Source: Polychytrium aggregatum (Eukaryota > Chytridiomycota > Chytridiomycetes > Polychytriales). Taken from it: 64,000 nucleotides of DNA. The translations under genes and the position numbers were made by a program. The stretch spans positions 310,001-374,000 of the forward strand of contig NW_026516236.1 of the NCBI RefSeq assembly GCF_025602895.1. The letters run 5' to 3'. Of this stretch, positions 60,372-64,000 are shown piece by piece. The number at the start of each line of letters is the position of its first letter. The stretch's first letter is position 1. The notes under the pieces are model-generated. The model was not told the origin of the DNA. It saw only the letters and a list, made by a program, of their open reading frames with translations, and made no database searches.

Positions 60372-61073
60372 AGACTCGGCCGCCCTCTGCCGTTTGCGGA
60401 CCGGTCTATATCCACCGCTCCCTCCGCCTTATCACCAGAGCCTTGCTCCGTTTTTATTTCGCACCTCCACCTCCACCTTCGCCATCCTAGCTCGGGCGGC
60501 TTATCTCATAACCCGATGCCCCACTTTCTTGCCCTCAGGATCTTGACTGTGCACCAGCACCAATCGTTCTTGATGTCCGTCGTAATACACACATAGATGA
60601 TGCTCAAAATGCGAGATGCCCGATGGCTATGGCTTCATTTGGAGTGTGGATGCGCATCCACAATGACCATCGACACCGAGGAGGCAGAGCAAGGATTGGA
60701 CGCCGGCTTCTGTCGCCCGATGTTCCTGCGCATGCTCATGCTGCAGTGGGTGGATTTGAGGAGGAGGCACAATCCATGAGCATGAACTTGATGAGCGCTA
60801 TATTCCAGCAGGCAAGAAGCAAGGGCATGCGGGATCTGTGGAATCGACAAGCCACATCGACCCGCACTGCTCACCAGCCCCATCTCTGAATCATCATCTG
60901 GATGTTTCGCTCACGGCGAGCCCATTGTGAAACTGGACACTGTATTAAGATACATTCAACCCTTTGGCACACCCCTCCTCCCACCAAACCAGTGAGTGCA
61001 ACGTGTAGTTCGCTTGATGTACCTGCGAGTGTCCACCCATCCGTCCAGCCATTCGGGCTATGGGTTTCGTTCG
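60372..61073. other. Convergent 3' intergenic region
   Basis: About 700 bp between the stop of the secreted-protein gene and the stop of the CEP290-like gene. Likely both 3' untranslated regions. Short open frames near 60600-60890 on both strands have no recognisable content. Confidence 0.4.
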
Positions 61074-64000
61074 TCACCACTGGCTTGGGCCAGCACCGCC
61101 TATTCCAAGCACATGTTCTGGTGAGAGCCCTATCCTCTCACAGAGCGATCGAATCGTTTCCTCGTACTGCAGGTTCTGGCGCACGGACTCTTTGTAGTTG
61201 AAACTGAGGTCCTCAAGGTCGTCAACGAGGCCGGGAGGAATGCGGGCGATTTGTTCTGCAGGTTCAAGATTGTGGTGGAATAGTTGTCAGAGTCGATGGC
61301 TGGACGTACCGTGGAGATGGTATGCATTCACTCACCTTTGAGTGAGCGATTCTCCGACTCAAGCATCGCCAGGTAAGCCGCTGACTGTCCAGTACTTTCT
61401 TTCTCGCCGCCGCCTCGGGTCGACTGGAGAAGAACGATCTGCTCGGAGAGCTTTGAAACCCGAATCTTGGAAGTATCGAGCTAACAAGGAAGGGAAAGCT
61501 GTCAATGCACACTGGAGAGTCGCCGGCAGCCACATGCGCCCAGGCATTCGATCATATGCGATCATGAGGCTTGAGACTCTGCTATCAATCGGCAAACTTG
61601 CTCGCACCTCTTGCATCAGTTTGCGAACTTTATCTCTGAGGCCGACAACCTCCTGTTTCGACCCCTCGGTGCTGAGCAGGTTTTGGACGACTCGGTCTCG
61701 TTCTGCAAGCTGGGATCGCTGCGTGGTTCAAGCTCTCTGGTGTTAGTTGCTGCAACGTCAACCTGAAAGATGCCGAAGCGGTACTTTGGCTTGGATTGGG
61801 GGGCTTTGCGCCTGCCGTTACTCACCAGCTCTTGGATCAGCTCGGATGCATTGGACTCTGCGGCATCAGAGCACGACGCCGAATCCTCGTCCGCTCGATT
61901 GGATCGATGCGGCTTCTTCTCGAGGACTTGTATCTGGCTCTGGAGCATCTCGTTTCTTTGCTCAAGCTCCTCGATTCTTTGGAGATGGTGGGCGGCCCGG
62001 TTGTTCTCTTTCCTGATCTGCTTGCGCAGTTTCTGGTTCTCCTCCTCGATCCTGAAATTGATATTCGATCAGCGTTGGATGTTGGCAAGAGCCATATCGA
62101 CAGAGCACCGCTCATGGCGCATCCGACGGAGAGTGGACAAGACAAAGAGCATCTGCCATTGGTGGGCATCCACGCCATCACTGCGAATCACTCTATCGCC
62201 AGCAGTCTCCTCACTTTGAAATGTGCGCCTCCAGTTTGGCCTTGTGCTTCTCAAAGTCTGAATAGATCTCCTTCTCGCGCTTCAGAGCCTTGCACTCCTT
62301 CATCAGCTCGAGGTACTTTGCATTTGAGAGCCCGGCTCGTCGATACTTGTCGTTTTCGAGTTTGAGTCGCTCCGTGGCAGACGATAGATGGTCGATGATG
62401 TCCACGAGCTCATCGACAGACTTTTTTGCCAGCACCGTTTTGCCTGCCGTCGATCGAAGCGTCGAAGGAGGCATATTGATCTCGGGCAGAATCCGAGACT
62501 CCTCAAACTCGACCCGCTTTCTCTCGGCTTCTTGAAGTGACTCGAGATACTACATCAAAGTCATGGAGTGATTCAGTGGTGCAGCAACGGAGCCGCCGAC
62601 AATCGCTGTCCAGCAAGAAAATGGAGCGGCCCTCCTGATACTGCCGAACTCGCCCATCAGGCATACCATTTCAGTGTCGCCAAGTTGACGCTCTGCGCGC
62701 TCCTTCATGCGCACACATTTCGCTGTCTCATACTCGAGCTTCTTGATCCGGGTCTCGAGGTTCGCGTTTTCTTCTTGCATATCGCTGTTCTTTTTCTGCA
62801 TCCAGTGTGTCCCGCACATCCCCGATCGTGTAGACATCGCGCAAATGTCGATGATGCAGTGGATATGCTCCAGTTCGTCAATAGAGAGAGCGATGGACGG
62901 TACCATCAGCTCGCACGATGTATGGGTCTCATACCAGAAGATCGCGGATCCTGGAGTCCAGCACCTCGACAAGCTCTGCGCTGCGATTGCCGACCCGAGC
63001 TTCGACATGCATGCTTCCCGGCTCCGGTGAGCGAGCAAATGCCCTCGGCGGCGCTTCCTGTGCTTCCTTCAGCTTCTCTAGTACTTCGATCTGGTCTGTC
63101 AACCGATGAACCGTGCTTCTCAGCTCGGCAATTTCCCGGGATTTTGTCAAATCGATTTCCTGCGCAACCGATTGTGCGTCAGTCGCACAGCCCGATTCGA
63201 GTAGGCCCCAAATGAGCATCCAATGGCTGGACGGTTTTGATCTGTCCACAGCTGGCCGAGACTGCACCCCAGCGCCGGCCAAGTGAGATGTGGGGAGACA
63301 GAAGACAGGCGGTGGCCGCCGTAACCCGACTCTGCACAACTGAATACCTCTCGCCACTTTTCGAGCTCAGTCTCAAGCGACCATATCTTGTCCTTGAGCA
63401 TTTTTACTTGGTCAGCGTGCTGCCGCTGCAACTTGGAGATGGTGTACTCGTACTCCTCCTCTGCAAGACTCTGCAAGGGATCCCGATTCTTGTCCCGTCC
63501 CTGAGCCTCCTTCGTGGCGCTGTGAGCCTTCCCGCTGGTTGAGTTTTGCAACTTCTGGAGCAGTTTGGCATGCTCCCGCTCTACTCTTGTGAGGCCGTCC
63601 TTCAGCTGGCCGACTTGACCGACAAGATCCTTGGCCTCGTTCTCCTGCATGACCATCTGGGTCAGCCGTTGTCGGACACTCGATCAATCAATGGCATTGC
63701 CTCTGACAATACCTTGCTGGCCAACTTGGCCTTGAGCGACTCAACTTGGCGCTTGAGCTTTTTCTCTGGCTCGCCGCGATCTGGGATGGGAGGCATTTGT
63801 GTGATGCGAGCCACAGCGCTGGGAGATGAGTGGCATGCTGCCCAGATCCCAGTGTATCATCCAAACCGCTGTTCGATCGACGGCTACCTTGATATATAGA
63901 CATCTGACTCACGGCTGGTGTTGTATCTGTCGTATCAGATTCGATAAACCTCAGCTTGAATCCCAAACGTACCGCCCCCCCCTCCAACCACCGCCACACG
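61074..64000 (-). CDS. CEP290: CEP290 homologue, C-terminal part (5' end off window)
   Basis: Long coiled-coil protein of the ciliary/flagellar transition zone. The C-terminus, DDLEDLSFNYKESVRQNL with YEETIRSLCERIGL, closely follows the conserved human CEP290 end (EIEDLKYNYKEEVKKN, then LLEEKVKKLSEQLG). Upstream exons are almost wholly heptad-like: ENEAKDLVGQVGQLKDGL near 63640, YTISKLQRQHADQVKMLKDK near 63440 and EIAELRSTVHRLTDQIEVLE near 63130. Further on are SIDELEHIHCIIDICAM near 62880, SVDELVDIIDHL with KYLELMKECKALKREKE near 62400-62290, and NEMLQSQIQVLEKK near 61940. It is split by several short introns. The stop is at 61076-61074. The start lies beyond the right edge. A CEP290 orthologue implies the organism builds a flagellum. 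Confidence 0.85.

Overview
This window looks like intron-rich nuclear DNA of a fungus that makes flagellated zoospores, most likely a chytrid. Genes have many short GT-AG introns and fungal-type orthologues (a TOM1-like ubiquitin ligase, a Dbf2/Sid2-type kinase, a Tudor-less SMN). There is also a CEP290 homologue, a ciliary transition-zone protein kept in flagellated lineages, and a large TmcB-like PAS membrane protein of a kind I associate with chytrids. No single species is claimed.

Layout. 1-12253 (-): 5' part of a HUWE1/TOM1 E3 ligase, with the HECT end off the left edge. 13025-14155 (+): SMN homologue. 15308-16063 (-): SERF/4F5 protein. 16351-19718: transposon carrying a decayed Fanzor gene. 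20085-23054 (-): unknown low-complexity protein. 23916-28298 (-): splicing factor SF3A1. 28603-31995: second transposon with a full-length Fanzor ORF. 32050-32754 (+): small acidic protein. 33921-36184 (+): NASP-type histone chaperone. 37054-39148 (+): UCHL5/UCH37 deubiquitinase. 39459-40657 (-): flavin-reductase-like flavoprotein. 42829-45887 (+): Pro/Ser-rich protein. 46149-47840 (+): TFIIB-like factor. 48345-51419 (-): Dbf2/Sid2 kinase. 51922-52331: solo Fanzor 3' relics. 52377-58767 (-): TmcB-like protein. 59449-60371 (+): secreted, membrane-anchored protein. 61074-64000 (-): C-terminal part of CEP290.

The standout system is the Fanzor family, eukaryotic TnpB-like RNA-guided nucleases. 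Two near-identical elements of about 3.4 kb each start CACTAT, end ATAGTG and are flanked by a 3-bp target duplication (TCC for one, TTG for the other). That is the architecture of CACTA/EnSpm-type DNA transposons. No transposase is present, so the Fanzor appears to be cargo of a non-autonomous element. Both carry a conserved 3' block: a hairpin overlapping the end of the ORF, then a 28-nt motif. The same block also survives alone, without terminal repeats, near 51.9 kb, which makes it a candidate guide-RNA scaffold. The two copies are damaged in different places. Copy 1 has a 1-nt frameshift after its start and loses the last RuvC motif. Copy 2 is open throughout but has Ser in place of the first zinc-ribbon Cys. 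All three Fanzor loci lie in 5' intergenic DNA of host genes.

The other genes are ordinary housekeeping functions (ubiquitin turnover, splicing and snRNP assembly, histone supply, transcription, mitotic exit/septation, flagellum) with no operon-like logic. Exon limits were read by eye from splice motifs and frame, and are approximate except where exact positions are given.
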